Positions 35,962 to 45,784 of a DNA stretch of 64,000 nt are shown here, in pieces; position 1 is the first letter of the stretch; each line of letters begins with the position of its first letter. The notes under the pieces were generated by a model, which saw only the letters and a program-made list of their open reading frames with translations, ran no database searches and was not told the origin of the DNA. Position numbers and translations under genes: made by a program. Source of the DNA: Anaerocolumna cellulosilytica (GTDB lineage: Bacteria > Bacillota > Clostridia > Lachnospirales > Lachnospiraceae); assembly GCF_014218335.1 (NCBI RefSeq), contig NZ_AP023367.1:77001-141000 (forward strand), given 5' to 3'.

Positions 35962-37806
35962 ATGGCTGAAATAAAAAAGAGAAAAAAAATCTATATTAAC
36001 TCAATTAAGTTAATATTTCAAAATATTTTGTCCCTGACAGTCGGACAGGGCATGCTGCTTTTCTTATTTGTATTTGTATTAACTCCGATTATATCTAAAA
36101 TATATCATTTGGCTTTAAAGGTAACCGGCTTTAGTTATGTTACCATTGATAATATAGGTCGCTTTTTGTTAAACCCCATATCTATAATAATGCTCGCCCT
36201 TTTATTTATAGTGATTGGGCTATTTTTACTCTTGGAAATATTTTATCTTATTATATTTTTCTCCATGCTTGAAAATAATAAAAAATTTAGTTTATTGCAG
36301 GTGTTTAAGTATGCCTTGTATAAACTGGTATTTTGTATCAGAAAAGGGAATTTAAAGCTATTACCTGCTGCCTTTATAACTATGGCCGTTTTTAATCTGC
36401 CGCTTTTTATTTTTGTACTTAATCGTATCAGGCTGTTTCGTTTTTTTACAGATGAAATTCCTGATAAACTATTGCTGTTGTTAATTGGTGCTATAACAAT
36501 CATACTTATTGGTATATTCCTGTTTCGTAAATTGTTTGTGTTTCATTATTATATGGTTGAGGATGAAGCTTATAAAGATGCGATAGGTTACAGTAAAAGG
36601 TTAAAAGAGAATAAAACCCTGCCAACATTTTTGTATTTTCTTGGCTGGAATCTGATTCTTGTTGGAATCGAAATTATCCTCTATCTTTTTACCATGGCAG
36701 TCACCGGCTTTTTTGTATCCGGTATTTTTGACAGGACACTGGCTATTGCTACTTTTATATCCATAAATGATAGTATAAATCAGTATCTGATGCTAATTAT
36801 ATTTTTTATAAGTACCATTGGTAACTTTGCTTTGTATACCCATTTGTTTTATCATTATAAGCTTGCCGCCAATGTAAAAGGCATACTTAAAGATATACCG
36901 AATATAATTATATTTACAGAGAAAGAAGGAAACGCAAAGTCCTACAAAAAAATATTAAAAACTACCCTGCTTCTATTAATCGTTATAAATTTTTATTTTT
37001 TCTTTAATATCGTACGAAACGGCTCACCTCTCGATTATATGAATTTGGATATGATACGGGTTACCTCCCACCGGGGTTTTTCTTACTCCGTACCTGAAAA
37101 TACACTTCCTGCTATTGAAAAAGCCATTGAAGAGCAGGCTGATTATGTGGAGGTAGATGTCAGGGTGACAAAGGATGGGGAACTTATACTGCTCCATGAC
37201 AACAACTTAAAACGAACCACAGGATTGAATAAAAAAGTATGGGACATTAATTATGCTGAAATTGCATTATTGGATGCAGGGAGTTGGATGAACCAAAGCT
37301 TTATCGGAACAAAAATACCCACCTTAAGGGAAGTATTTGAAAGCAGTAAAGGTAAAGTATTATTAAATCTGGATTTAAAATACCGCAATGCCAGTGAAGG
37401 TCTTGAAGAAAAAGTAGTCGCCTTAATTGAGGAGTATGAGATGGAATGGCAATGTGTGATATCTTCAACCAGTCTTACCTGTATTGAAAATATTAAAAAA
37501 TTAAATCCTAATATCAGAACAGGATATATAACTTATCAACTTTATTCCGGTTTAAGCAGAAAAGAATCCATTGATTTTTTTAGTATGAAGTCAAATCTGG
37601 TATCCAAAAGTGTTGTACGTGAGATACATAAAAATGGTAAGGAACTTCATGTATGGACAGTCAATGCAAAAACAGAGCTGGAACGCCTTAAAAGGCTGGG
37701 AGTGGATAATATAATTACTGATAATCCTGCTTTTGCCAAGGAAGTTCTATATCAGGCGGGTTCAGACCAGTATCTCCTGACTTTGCTTAAAATAATAATG
37801 GAATAA
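35962..37806 (+). CDS. Glycerophosphodiester phosphodiesterase with membrane domain
   Basis: The 614-residue protein has an N-terminal half of about eight to ten hydrophobic helices (the GDPD membrane domain). The C-terminal GDPD TIM barrel runs from about residue 365. Catalytic motifs are TSHRGFSYSVPENTL (His-Arg), YVEVDVRVTKDGELILLHD (Glu-x-Asp and the second His), VLLNLDLK, and VWTVNAKTELERLKRLGVDNIITDNP near the end. Such enzymes split glycerophosphodiesters to glycerol-3-phosphate and an alcohol and may act on lipids or teichoic-acid-related polymers outside the membrane. The gene stands alone. Confidence 0.93.
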   Translation: MAEIKKRKKIYINSIKLIFQNILSLTVGQGMLLFLFVFVLTPIISKIYHLALKVTGFSYVTIDNIGRFLLNPISIIMLALLFIVIGLFLLLEIFYLIIFFSMLENNKKFSLLQVFKYALYKLVFCIRKGNLKLLPAAFITMAVFNLPLFIFVLNRIRLFRFFTDEIPDKLLLLLIGAITIILIGIFLFRKLFVFHYYMVEDEAYKDAIGYSKRLKENKTLPTFLYFLGWNLILVGIEIILYLFTMAVTGFFVSGIFDRTLAIATFISINDSINQYLMLIIFFISTIGNFALYTHLFYHYKLAANVKGILKDIPNIIIFTEKEGNAKSYKKILKTTLLLLIVINFYFFFNIVRNGSPLDYMNLDMIRVTSHRGFSYSVPENTLPAIEKAIEEQADYVEVDVRVTKDGELILLHDNNLKRTTGLNKKVWDINYAEIALLDAGSWMNQSFIGTKIPTLREVFESSKGKVLLNLDLKYRNASEGLEEKVVALIEEYEMEWQCVISSTSLTCIENIKKLNPNIRTGYITYQLYSGLSRKESIDFFSMKSNLVSKSVVREIHKNGKELHVWTVNAKTELERLKRLGVDNIITDNPAFAKEVLYQAGSDQYLLTLLKIIME

Positions 37807-37896
37807 CAACAGGAAATGGTTTTTAAGCGATGCTTATCTCTATTTCATAACAAAGTGTTCATTCATGTTTTTTTTCTGATTAAGTATTACTTACTA

Positions 37897-37924
37897 TTGA
37901 CACAAAAGGCGGGTAAAATATACT
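37897..37924 (+). promoter_or_regulatory. Promoter upstream of the TPR-like gene
   Basis: TTGACA (37897-37902) and TATACT (37919-37924), 16-bp spacing. The minus-10 overlaps a TACTATAGTA palindrome that also occurs at 35615-35624. Confidence 0.55.
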
Positions 37925-38047
37925 ATAGTAGGTAGATTACTATTTTTTATTCCTTTATGTACTTTTTCCGGTGTTACTTAAAGCTGGTCAAAAGGATAAG
38001 AAATGATAATGGCAACATGTAATGGCTGTAGTATCAGGAGGACTGGA

Positions 38048-38512
38048 ATGAGTGAAGAAGAAAAGAAACTGGCAATGGACTTATTTAATAAAGTCTGGGA
38101 GTTAATGGATAAGGAAAACAGGACGGAGGATGAAAATTATCTTATGGTGCACATGGCACATACCTCCTTATATCACTGGATTTCTGTTGGGACACCAGAG
38201 AATGTTTATATCGGAGAATGGCAGATTTCAAGAGTTTATGCAGCTCTTAATAACTTTGATTCTTGTTTGTTCCATGGGGAAAGGGCATTAAAGATATGTA
38301 AGGAGAATGATTTTACAGGCTTTCATTTAGCCTACGCCTATGAAACACTGTCCAGAGCTTTCTTAATAAAAGGAAACAAAAGTGAGAGTACAAAATATTT
38401 AGAATTGGCATTAAAAGAGGCACGTGTTGTTGAAGAACCTGAGAATAAAGACATCCTTCAAAAAGATTTGGACGAGCTTCAGAGCAAAATTCAAATAGCA
38501 TTTATCAGTTAG
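38048..38512 (+). CDS. TPR-like hypothetical protein
   Basis: A 154-residue cytoplasmic protein from the ATG at 38048, with AGGAGG eight bases upstream; a longer reading from 38003 adds 15 Cys-containing residues. It is all-helical. Helix pairs resembling tetratricopeptide repeats are WQISRVYAALNNFDSCLFHGERALKICKEN and FHLAYAYETLSRAFLIKGNKSESTKYLELALKEA. Such folds usually hold protein-protein contacts. I do not know its function; related short proteins are common in Clostridia and Bacilli. Confidence 0.72.
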   Translation: MSEEEKKLAMDLFNKVWELMDKENRTEDENYLMVHMAHTSLYHWISVGTPENVYIGEWQISRVYAALNNFDSCLFHGERALKICKENDFTGFHLAYAYETLSRAFLIKGNKSESTKYLELALKEARVVEEPENKDILQKDLDELQSKIQIAFIS

Positions 38513-38684
38513 TAAATAACTCAACTTTCCCACCAGCAAAGCTGTTGGAAATGCTTGATTCCTAAAGCAAAAAAACTTAATAAACGTTAAATACAGTAGT
38601 AAATTCCGGTGTACTCTTGCATACTGGAATTTACTTTTACTTTTTTACTTCATTTTACGGTTTATTTTAATTTATAAACATATA

Positions 38685-38713
38685 TTGACATATATGTGAA
38701 AATAATGTAAAAT
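38685..38713 (+). promoter_or_regulatory. Promoter of the orphan secreted protein
   Basis: TTGACA (38685-38690), 17 bp, TAAAAT (38708-38713). An AT-rich hairpin (AATAAATAAAAAC with GTTTTTATTTAT, about 38717-38746) follows in the leader. Confidence 0.6.
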
Positions 38714-38792
38714 AATAAATAAATAAAAACCGTTGTTTTTATTTATAAACTAGTCTGCGCAGAATAAACATTATACTTTATGGAGGTATTTA

Positions 38793-39761
38793 ATGAGAAA
38801 AAAAAGAAAATTTATAGTACCTATATTAATCATTGCTTTGTTTTTTACTATTATAACCAATCCAAGTACGGCTTTTGCGAGTACTGATAATATTAAGTCT
38901 ATAACGGATCAAACGTTGGAATACGATGAAATTGTCCAATATTTAAATGAAAATGCCTTAACTGAGACAGTCGTTACAAATGAAGTTGATTATATTAGGA
39001 ATTTAATGTCCTACTCACAAGATGAGCTGATTAAATATGGTTTTACTGTCGATGAAGCAAATGAGATTATAAATTATAACTATAATGAGAAACTTATTGA
39101 ATTTGTAGAAAACAACAAAGGTAATTTAGACATTATGGGTTATTCTCCATCAGAAGTTAATAGATTAGAAAGTTATGATGGTACTGAAGACGCCCTTGAA
39201 TACATAGAAACTTATGCATTAGGTGCAACACTTACTGTCGAGTGGGCACCTTGGCTTATTAATACTACTAATCAGTTTAGAATTTTATATACAACAACAT
39301 GGAGTGCTCAGCCAATATTTAATTATAGTGATATAATAGCAATTGGTTTTGTCGGTTACAATAGTTCTTCAATTCCTATTGGTATGAAATATGATGAAAC
39401 ACCTTCTTGTAATGTTCAGACGTATCGAAGCTCAGTTTATTTAGGTACCAAATCATATTCGCCTGATACTGTTAGTAATAACTCGGTAAGTTTCAAATTT
39501 CCAATGTCAATGGTTAATGCAGAGTATTCAAAGATAACTTCAGGTTCAGTGAGAGTTAGTACAGTAAGTAATTCTAGTAATCTTTACAGAATGAGTATTA
39601 GTTTTGGTTATGGACATACTGTTATTGGAATAGGTTCTCCAAGTGTTGATATATCAGTTACTGGAATTAATGTTAGTATAGCTTTTTCATATACAACAGA
39701 AACTACTTATCGTAAGCTTAGGGTATATACATATAATGGTACCTTAGTTTCTGAGGTATAG
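38793..39761 (+). CDS. Secreted protein of unknown function
   Basis: The 322-residue protein has a classical signal peptide (basic MRKKRK, hydrophobic core IVPILIIALFFTIIT, cleavage near AFAS). A helical acidic segment (about 35-140) contains YSQDELIKYGFTVDEANEII and a shorter echo, MGYSPSEVNRLESYDG. The C-terminal half is Ser/Thr/Asn-rich and beta-strand-like. No known domain, cell-wall anchor or catalytic motif was recognised. TGGAGG lies just upstream. Composition is more AT-rich than its neighbours, and it borders an IS110 remnant, so acquisition by transfer is possible. Confidence 0.7.
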   Translation: MRKKRKFIVPILIIALFFTIITNPSTAFASTDNIKSITDQTLEYDEIVQYLNENALTETVVTNEVDYIRNLMSYSQDELIKYGFTVDEANEIINYNYNEKLIEFVENNKGNLDIMGYSPSEVNRLESYDGTEDALEYIETYALGATLTVEWAPWLINTTNQFRILYTTTWSAQPIFNYSDIIAIGFVGYNSSSIPIGMKYDETPSCNVQTYRSSVYLGTKSYSPDTVSNNSVSFKFPMSMVNAEYSKITSGSVRVSTVSNSSNLYRMSISFGYGHTVIGIGSPSVDISVTGINVSIAFSYTTETTYRKLRVYTYNGTLVSEV

Positions 39762-39818
39762 TTTTAATTAGATAGTTTACTTATTTAGACCATTGTTTTA
39801 TTCAAGCTAATAATTAAA

Positions 39819-39868
39819 GCAGTCTAATACGTATGCTACACAATGTATTAGACTGCATTTTAATTTTT
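39819..39868 (+). terminator. Terminator of the secreted-protein gene
   Basis: GCAGTCTAATAC (39819-39830) pairs perfectly with GTATTAGACTGC (39845-39856), followed by ATTTTAATTTTT. Confidence 0.85.
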
Positions 39869-40163
39869 CATCTAATACGCTCTAAAAATAATGTCATTAT
39901 TAAACAAAGATTTAACTTTTTGAAGATATTTAGAATTATTATAATAAGTTATAGTAATTATTGATTTTATGTGTATTATCTGCTAGTATAATGATATGTA
40001 AATAAGTGGTAGTAAATTAATCAGTTTAAATTATTTTAATAAAGGATCGGTCATCAACTAACAATCTATTTTATATATGAAAAAATCGTCGATTTCTATT
40101 GTAAAGTAGATAAGTATTAGGCTCGTTGAAATACATATAAAGTAGGGTGCCAAAGAAATGCTT

Positions 40164-40565
40164 TCATAAGTCAAGGCTACAATTAGTATTTTCAAATGAT
40201 TTAGGAAAGGCTTTTAAGACAAGATTGAATATTAAAAACTGCATGACAAATATAGCAGCTTTGATGTAGGATTGATTTAATTTTTCTAGCTGATAAATTA
40301 CTCTGACAAGCTTTTTGCTAGCTGTGATATAGCGCTTGTCTTCGGAACGTTTCTTGTTCAGATAGGCGGAGAAGGTTGGATCTAAATGACTAACAAATTT
40401 TGCAACATTGAACAAAGCATAACGGAGATACTTTGAAGTACGTTTTTCCTTATGTGAATATGATGATTCGAAATGACCTGAATGATATGTAGAAGGCGAT
40501 AATCCTGCATGTGCCAGTATCTTCTCAGGAGAATCAAATCTATTGAGTTCACCATTTTGCACCTT
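40164..40565 (-). pseudogene. IS110-family transposase remnant (C-terminal part)
   Basis: The minus strand encodes LNRFDSPEKILAHAGLSPSTYHSGHFESSYSH followed by KEKRTSKYLRYALFNVAKFV. This is the transposase_20 (helix-hairpin-helix) domain that forms the C-terminal part of IS110 transposases. The open frame continues to 40655, but the sequence before about 40565 no longer resembles an IS110 protein, and the N-terminal DEDD catalytic domain is missing. The remnant is therefore not functional. It marks an old insertion next to the orphan secreted protein and a small membrane ORF. Confidence 0.85.
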
Positions 40566-40687
40566 TCTAAAACTATGAAGTGGTGGGAAGTAGAAACCAA
40601 TCCATATTGTCTCCCAAAGTATAGCATACAGTCCTTGGAGAGGGACTATAAACACTACTACCTATAATACGAGGATGTGAATATAAA

Positions 40688-40858
40688 ATGGCATTTTATT
40701 ATTATTTATCGTTAATTTCAGTTATCATTCTTTATGTAAATACAGTAACTCTTATAAAAAAGTTATTAAAAGATCAAGATATAACTACAAATACCGTTAT
40801 AGGTTGTGTATGTTCAGCAGCTGTTGTAGCAAGTATATTAGCTATATGTGGTAATTAA
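40688..40858 (+). CDS. Small two-helix membrane protein (56 residues)
   Basis: The frame from ATG 40688 to TAA 40858 encodes 56 residues. Helix 1 is FYYYLSLISVIILYVNTVTLI, the charged turn is KKLLKDQD, and helix 2 is TVIGCVCSAAVVASILAICG with three cysteines. A GAGGA lies 12 bases upstream, farther than ideal. The pattern suits a small membrane peptide, but nothing identifies its role. It sits directly beside the IS110 remnant. It could also be a chance ORF in AT-rich DNA. Confidence 0.4.
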   Translation: MAFYYYLSLISVIILYVNTVTLIKKLLKDQDITTNTVIGCVCSAAVVASILAICGN

Positions 40859-41608
40859 TATTTAGTTTATTCGGTTTCTCATACGTTCATCGTTAAAAAT
40901 ATTCCCTATGCTTATAGATTCATTAATTAGGAAAGATATTTGTAATGATACTCTGCTTTACGAATCATTTTTGCTTTATTCAATGCCTATAAATTCACGT
41001 TGTTTTCTGTGTATGCTTAATACACAGAAAATTAAACACGTTTAAAAATAACCAACATTCTTTTCAGTAATATATTCACTTTTGATGTAAGTATTCTGTA
41101 ATTATGGGAACTCTATAGTTCTGGTGGGATTTGTAGATGATATAGAAGCTACAAATTTATGATAATTTTGTTTCTGATACCTTTGATAAATATTATTACC
41201 TATCTGATGGATACAGTTTTATACATGGATTTAAGCAATGCACTTCAAAGCCTGATGGGCTTTGTTTGTTGAGCGCATTTCAACTTTGTCAGGAGATATC
41301 ACAGCCTGCATCAAAAGTAAAGTGACTGAATGGATGCTGTCTCAAGCTTCTTTATACAGGCTTTGTTTAGAAATGTTGCTGGGAAAGTTGAGAAAATAGA
41401 TAGACATATAATGAAAATTCATAAGATAAATAAAAATCCACTATATTTACCAATCAGGCAGATAAGCTCCATGGCTATTTTACTATATCATAAAAGGCAA
41501 AATAAGTCTTTCAGAATGATATTGGTAAAGGTAGTCATGGAACTTTTTTTACAGAATAATTCATAGCTTCAATTTTATAGATAAAAATCCCTTAAGGAAT
41601 GAATCCGG
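40859..41608. other. 750-bp accessory spacer without a recognisable gene
   Basis: AT-rich and with no convincing coding frame. It holds a 12-bp perfect hairpin (TTTTCTGTGTAT 41003-41014 with ATACACAGAAAA 41020-41031). Short broken frames, for example around 41100-41150 and 41220-41310, look like decayed coding sequence I cannot assign. Small ORFs near 41330-41566 have no ribosome binding site or family resemblance. Confidence 0.5.
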
Positions 41609-42556
41609 TTAAGCATTTCGACGCAGGGGAGATGCCGTCCAGGTTTTTAACTCGTCAGCGGTAGCTAATACAAAATGCTTCCCTTCAAGTTGGTGCATGG
41701 TTCCTTTGGTGTAATCTATTCCCGAGGCTTCATAATCATAAGTTAGGGAGGTGCGTCGCTTTTCCAGTCTTGGATTAGCCAGAGGGATAGCCGATAAGAG
41801 TGATTGGGTATAAGGATGTATGGGATTAGAAAAAATCTCTTCCTTTGTTCCTGTCTCAACTAGGTGACCCAAATGCAGCACCCCAATCCGATCAGATATG
41901 TATTTGACCATGGATAAATCATGAGCAATAAAGAGGTAAGCAATGTTGGTTTTATTCTGGATTTCCTTCATAAGGTTAATTACCTGTGCCTGAATGGACA
42001 CGTCCAAAGCACTGATGGCTTCATCTGCTATAATTAAATCCGGTTCCATAATCAGAGCACGAGCAATTCCTATGCGCTGCCGCTGTCCTCCAGAAAATTG
42101 ATGAGGATATCGGTTGGCATGGTCTGGGGACAGACCCACCATATGAAGCATTTTATATACTTTTTCTCTCCGTTCAGCTTCTGAATGGTACAGATGATGT
42201 ATATCAAGCCCCTGAGCTATAATATCCAGTACTTTTTTTCGGGGATTTAAGCAGGCCATGGGGTCTTGAAATATCATCTGCATTTTGGTACGCAGCGTGT
42301 AATTTTCCGCCTTAGTAAGCCTGCCGGAGATATTCTGCCCATGAAAGAGGATTTCTCCGGAGGTGGGTTCATAGAGTCTTATGATAGAGCGCCCGATGGT
42401 GGATTTACCGCTGCCGGACTCTCCCACAAGGCCATAGGTCTCCCCGGGATTGATGGTAAAGGATACACCGTCAACTGCTTTTACACGAAATCTCCGGGTA
42501 ATCCTAAAATATTGCTTTAGCTCCTTAACAATAAGCAGTGGTTCACTTTGCTTCAT
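41609..42556 (-). CDS. oppF: Oligopeptide ABC transporter ATP-binding protein OppF
   Basis: A 315-residue ABC ATPase. Walker A is [13 protein letters not shown], the signature is HQFSGGQRQRIGIARAL, and Walker B is DLIIADEAISALDVS. The C-terminal oligopeptide-transporter extension holds the HPYTQSLLSAIPLANP motif. It powers peptide uptake with OppD. It starts immediately after the oppD stop codon, last gene of the oppABCDF operon transcribed leftward. The Walker B Glu is followed by AIS rather than the usual PTS or PVS, a minor variation. Confidence 0.93.
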   Translation of the reverse strand: MKQSEPLLIVKELKQYFRITRRFRVKAVDGVSFTINPGETYGLVGESGSGKSTIGRSIIRLYEPTSGEILFHGQNISGRLTKAENYTLRTKMQMIFQDPMACLNPRKKVLDIIAQGLDIHHLYHSEAERREKVYKMLHMVGLSPDHANRYPHQFSGGQRQRIGIARALIMEPDLIIADEAISALDVSIQAQVINLMKEIQNKTNIAYLFIAHDLSMVKYISDRIGVLHLGHLVETGTKEEIFSNPIHPYTQSLLSAIPLANPRLEKRRTSLTYDYEASGIDYTKGTMHQLEGKHFVLATADELKTWTASPLRRNA

Positions 42557-43633
42557 CTAGGCTTCCTCCTTTAACATAAGAGTAATTCTTTGTTTTAATG
42601 TGGTTGGCATATCAAGTTTTGGTGCCTTCTCATGTAAAAGCCAGGTGGCGGCATAATGGGTATCAGTGATCTGAAACATAGGCGGTTCCTGTTTTAAATC
42701 TATAGTAAGGGCATACTGGTTTCTGGGAGCGAAGGAATCGCCCACCGGTTTATAAAGGAGATTTGGGGGACTACCGGGTATGGTATAAAGTTTATCGTCC
42801 GTGCAATCTATATCCGGCATAGCAGATAACAGACCCCAGGTGTAAGGGTGTCTTGGATCATAAAATATTTCATCCGTTAACCCCTTCTCCACGACCTTTC
42901 CAGCGTACATTACAGCCACATAATCGGCCACCTTTGCCACTACCCCTAAGTCATGTGTTATGTAAATTACTGAGATTCCGGTTTTTTTCTGGATGTCTTT
43001 TATTAACTCAAGTATTTTGGACTGAATGGTGACATCCAGTGCGGTGGTGGGTTCGTCACAGATTAAAAGTTCAGGGTCACAGGCAAGGGCTATGGCGATT
43101 ACCACTCTTTGCCGCATGCCGCCTGACAACTGATGGGGGTAATTCTTCATTCTTTTCTCCGGAGCAGTAATACCTACCAGGGCAAGCAATTTTAGAGCTT
43201 TTTCATAAGCCTGAGGTTTCTTATATTTGTAATGGTATCTCATGCCCTCCATGAGTTGGGCACCAATGGTCATGGTAGGGTTTAAGGAAGTCATTGGATC
43301 TTGAAATACCATGGCAATTCGTTTCCCATTAATACTCTTACGAATTTCCTTTTTAGAAAGCTTTAATAAGTCTTCGGTTACTTCCTCCTCCTTACCCTGT
43401 TGATGGGTAAAATATATATTGCCTCCCGTCACTTTTCCGTTGCTGCTTAGAATACCCATAATCGCTTTTACTGTTACGGATTTACCACTGCCGCTTTCTC
43501 CGACAATAGCCAGGGTTTTTCCCTTTTGTAAAGACAGATTCATGCCTCGGATGACATGAACTTCTCCGGCAGAAGTTAAAAAGGAGATGGATAGGTCCTG
43601 TATGGATAAAATGGTTTGCTTTTCAGGTATCAT
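42557..43633 (-). CDS. oppD: Oligopeptide ABC transporter ATP-binding protein OppD
   Basis: A 358-residue ABC ATPase. Walker A is [13 protein letters not shown], the signature is [17 protein letters not shown], and Walker B is [14 protein letters not shown]. The C-terminal oligo_HPY region ([18 protein letters not shown]) is present, but the Cys cluster that binds a [4Fe-4S] in some OppD proteins is not evident in the tail. It forms the ATPase pair with OppF. GGAGG lies upstream of the ATG, and it starts 11 bp after oppC ends. Confidence 0.93.
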   Translation of the reverse strand: MIPEKQTILSIQDLSISFLTSAGEVHVIRGMNLSLQKGKTLAIVGESGSGKSVTVKAIMGILSSNGKVTGGNIYFTHQQGKEEEVTEDLLKLSKKEIRKSINGKRIAMVFQDPMTSLNPTMTIGAQLMEGMRYHYKYKKPQAYEKALKLLALVGITAPEKRMKNYPHQLSGGMRQRVVIAIALACDPELLICDEPTTALDVTIQSKILELIKDIQKKTGISVIYITHDLGVVAKVADYVAVMYAGKVVEKGLTDEIFYDPRHPYTWGLLSAMPDIDCTDDKLYTIPGSPPNLLYKPVGDSFAPRNQYALTIDLKQEPPMFQITDTHYAATWLLHEKAPKLDMPTTLKQRITLMLKEEA

Positions 43634-43644
43634 GGTGCGCCTCC

Positions 43645-44700
43645 TTATATTTCTTTCATTTTTGGATCAAAAGCATCCCTTAAGCCGTCTGCCATTAGGT
43701 TAAAGCTTAACATGATAATGCCAAGTACAATGACCGGGAAGACGATCATATAGGGATGGGTGGTAAAGGACTTAAAGGCATCACTGATTAAAGAGCCAAG
43801 GGAAGCCAAGGGCTGTGGTACACCAAGACCGATAAAGGCTAAGAATGCTTCCGTAAATATAGCATTTGGTATAGAGAACATGGACATTACGATTAATTGT
43901 CCAAATATATTAGGAAGGATCTCCTTGAATATAATAAAGAAATCCTTAGCACCAAGGGTTTTGGAAGCCAGTATGAATTCCTGTTCCTTTAGCTTTAACA
44001 CCTGTGCTCTGGCAATTCTGCTCATACCTATCCAACCGGTGATGGCAAGAGCTATGGTTATAGTTAATAAACCAGGCTGAAAAACCAGAATCAGCAGGGT
44101 AACAATGACTAAAGTAGGTATGCCATTTAGAATTTCTGCAAATCTCTGCATTATCATATCGGTTCGTCCCCCAAAATACCCGGAGATTAAGCCATATATC
44201 ATACCAAAACACATATCTACCATAACTGCCACGAAAGCAATATAGAGGGAGATTCTGGTGCCTTCCCAAGTTCTTGTAAAGATATCTCTTCCAAGGACAT
44301 CCGTACCGAACCAGTAATAGACCTCTTCAAGTCCGGTGGTAATGGAGGTGTCTTCTGATATATATTTGTTCTGTTCTATGGTTCCGGTTGAAGTGGTAAT
44401 TGTTTCTGAACCATCAAAGATACCAATACCCTCTAGAAGCTTTATTCTTGGGGCTAGATTCTGGTGAGTAATATTTTGTGAATAATAGGTGTGACCGCTT
44501 AGCATTGGTCCGATAATTGCCAGCAGAAGGATTAAGAGAATCGAGATACCACCTGCTACAGCACCTTTATTAGCTGTAAAACGCTTTCGAATATCCTTAA
44601 AGTAAGACTGGGTATTATAAATCTCTTCAGGTGGTAAAAGATTATCTTTTGGTACAAATTCAAAATCCTCGGGTGAAAAAGAATATTCTGTCCTATTCAT
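43645..44700 (-). CDS. oppC: Oligopeptide ABC transporter permease OppC
   Basis: A 351-residue permease with an N-terminal cytoplasmic OppC_N segment. A first membrane helix (AVAGGISILLILLLAIIGPMLSG) precedes an extracytoplasmic loop and five further helices. The EAA-type coupling motif is in SKTLGAKDFFIIFKEILPN. It pairs with OppB to form the transmembrane channel. Its start overlaps the oppB end by 8 bp. Confidence 0.93.
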   Translation of the reverse strand: MNRTEYSFSPEDFEFVPKDNLLPPEEIYNTQSYFKDIRKRFTANKGAVAGGISILLILLLAIIGPMLSGHTYYSQNITHQNLAPRIKLLEGIGIFDGSETITTSTGTIEQNKYISEDTSITTGLEEVYYWFGTDVLGRDIFTRTWEGTRISLYIAFVAVMVDMCFGMIYGLISGYFGGRTDMIMQRFAEILNGIPTLVIVTLLILVFQPGLLTITIALAITGWIGMSRIARAQVLKLKEQEFILASKTLGAKDFFIIFKEILPNIFGQLIVMSMFSIPNAIFTEAFLAFIGLGVPQPLASLGSLISDAFKSFTTHPYMIVFPVIVLGIIMLSFNLMADGLRDAFDPKMKEI

Positions 44701-45634
44701 TGACGGCCTCCTTTGCTAAACGTATTCTGGGGTCTATCATTCCATAAAGAATATCCACAAATAGCATAATGCCAATGTACATTACACTATAGATAAAGGT
44801 AAGAGCAATTACTACGTTGTAATCATTGGATTGTATGGCAGAGACTAAAAGGCTGCCAATTCCGGGAATAGAAAATAGCTTTTCAATTACCAGGCTTCCG
44901 GTCATTAAGCCTACCACTAAAGGAGCCAGAACGGTAACAATTGGTATGAGAGCATTTCTTAAGGCATGGCGGAAGATAAGGGAGAAACTGTTAAGCCCTT
45001 TGCTTTCTGCCAACAACATATAGTCAGAGCCTAAGACTTCAAGCATTTCAGTTCTGGTAAAGCGGGCAACGGTGGCAATGGTAAACATACAGAGGGAAAT
45101 AGTTGGAAGAATTGAGGATTTTAATGGAGAATCGGCTTGATAAAGAAGAGGAAACCATTTTAAACGAAACCCCAGGGAATAAATTAAAGTCATAGCAAAT
45201 ACATAGGAAGGCAGGCTGACGCCAAGAACAGATATAACCGTGGTCAGGGTGTCATAGATGGTATTATGTTTAAGAGCAGCAATCATACCTAACATCAGAC
45301 CGATTAGGGTACCAATTAATATTGCCTGACCGCCAATACGCAGAGATATAGGTAATCTAGTTTCTAACAAGGCTGTAATAGGCGTATTCTTAGATATGGT
45401 ATAAGATACACCAAAGTCCCCCATTAACATAGATTTGATATAATGAAAAAACCGTACCATTATTGGTTTATCTAACCCATACTTTGCATTAAGAACTGCT
45501 TTTTGTGCCTCAGTTAATTTTTCATCGTTAAAGGGAGAACCGGGCATGAATTCCAGCATTAAAAATAAGACAAACAAAATAACAAGTAGAGTAACAACTG
45601 AGATTATAATGCGCTTTAGTATATATTTTTTCAA
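44693..45634 (-). CDS. oppB: Oligopeptide ABC transporter permease OppB
   Basis: A 313-residue, six-helix permease with the BPD_transp_1 fold. The EAA-like motif is AESKGLNSFSLIFRHALRNALIPIVTVL, and the N-terminus is KKYILKRIIISVVTLLVILFVLF. I place the start at a TTG at 45634, nine bases after AAGGAG. A reading from 45679 would add 15 residues with no ribosome binding site and run back into the intergenic hairpin. The usual family length (about 306-320) supports this. Confidence 0.92.
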   Translation of the reverse strand: MKKYILKRIIISVVTLLVILFVLFLMLEFMPGSPFNDEKLTEAQKAVLNAKYGLDKPIMVRFFHYIKSMLMGDFGVSYTISKNTPITALLETRLPISLRIGGQAILIGTLIGLMLGMIAALKHNTIYDTLTTVISVLGVSLPSYVFAMTLIYSLGFRLKWFPLLYQADSPLKSSILPTISLCMFTIATVARFTRTEMLEVLGSDYMLLAESKGLNSFSLIFRHALRNALIPIVTVLAPLVVGLMTGSLVIEKLFSIPGIGSLLVSAIQSNDYNVVIALTFIYSVMYIGIMLFVDILYGMIDPRIRLAKEAVNE

Positions 45635-45660
45635 AACACCACGCTCCTTACATAACAAGA

Positions 45661-45698
45661 ATGGCGCTGTCGTCTGCATACGCTATGGACAGCGCCAT
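45661..45698 (-). other. Stem-loop between oppA and oppB
   Basis: ATGGCGCTGTC (45661-45671) and GACAGCGCCAT (45688-45698) are exact reverse complements (11 bp) with a 16-base loop, in the 150-bp gap between oppA and oppB. No strong uridine run follows on the minus strand. It may protect the 3' end of oppA mRNA or cause partial termination. Confidence 0.75.
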
Positions 45699-45784
45699 CT
45701 GGGGATGGACTCCCGATATATTTAGTTTACTTGAAGATACTAGATGGCTTTTGGTAAATAGATAAAAACGTATGATTCCTATGC

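Noticed and set aside
41330-41566. 78-residue ORF before oppF
   Set aside because: No ribosome binding site, no recognisable domain, and it lies in a decayed AT-rich spacer.
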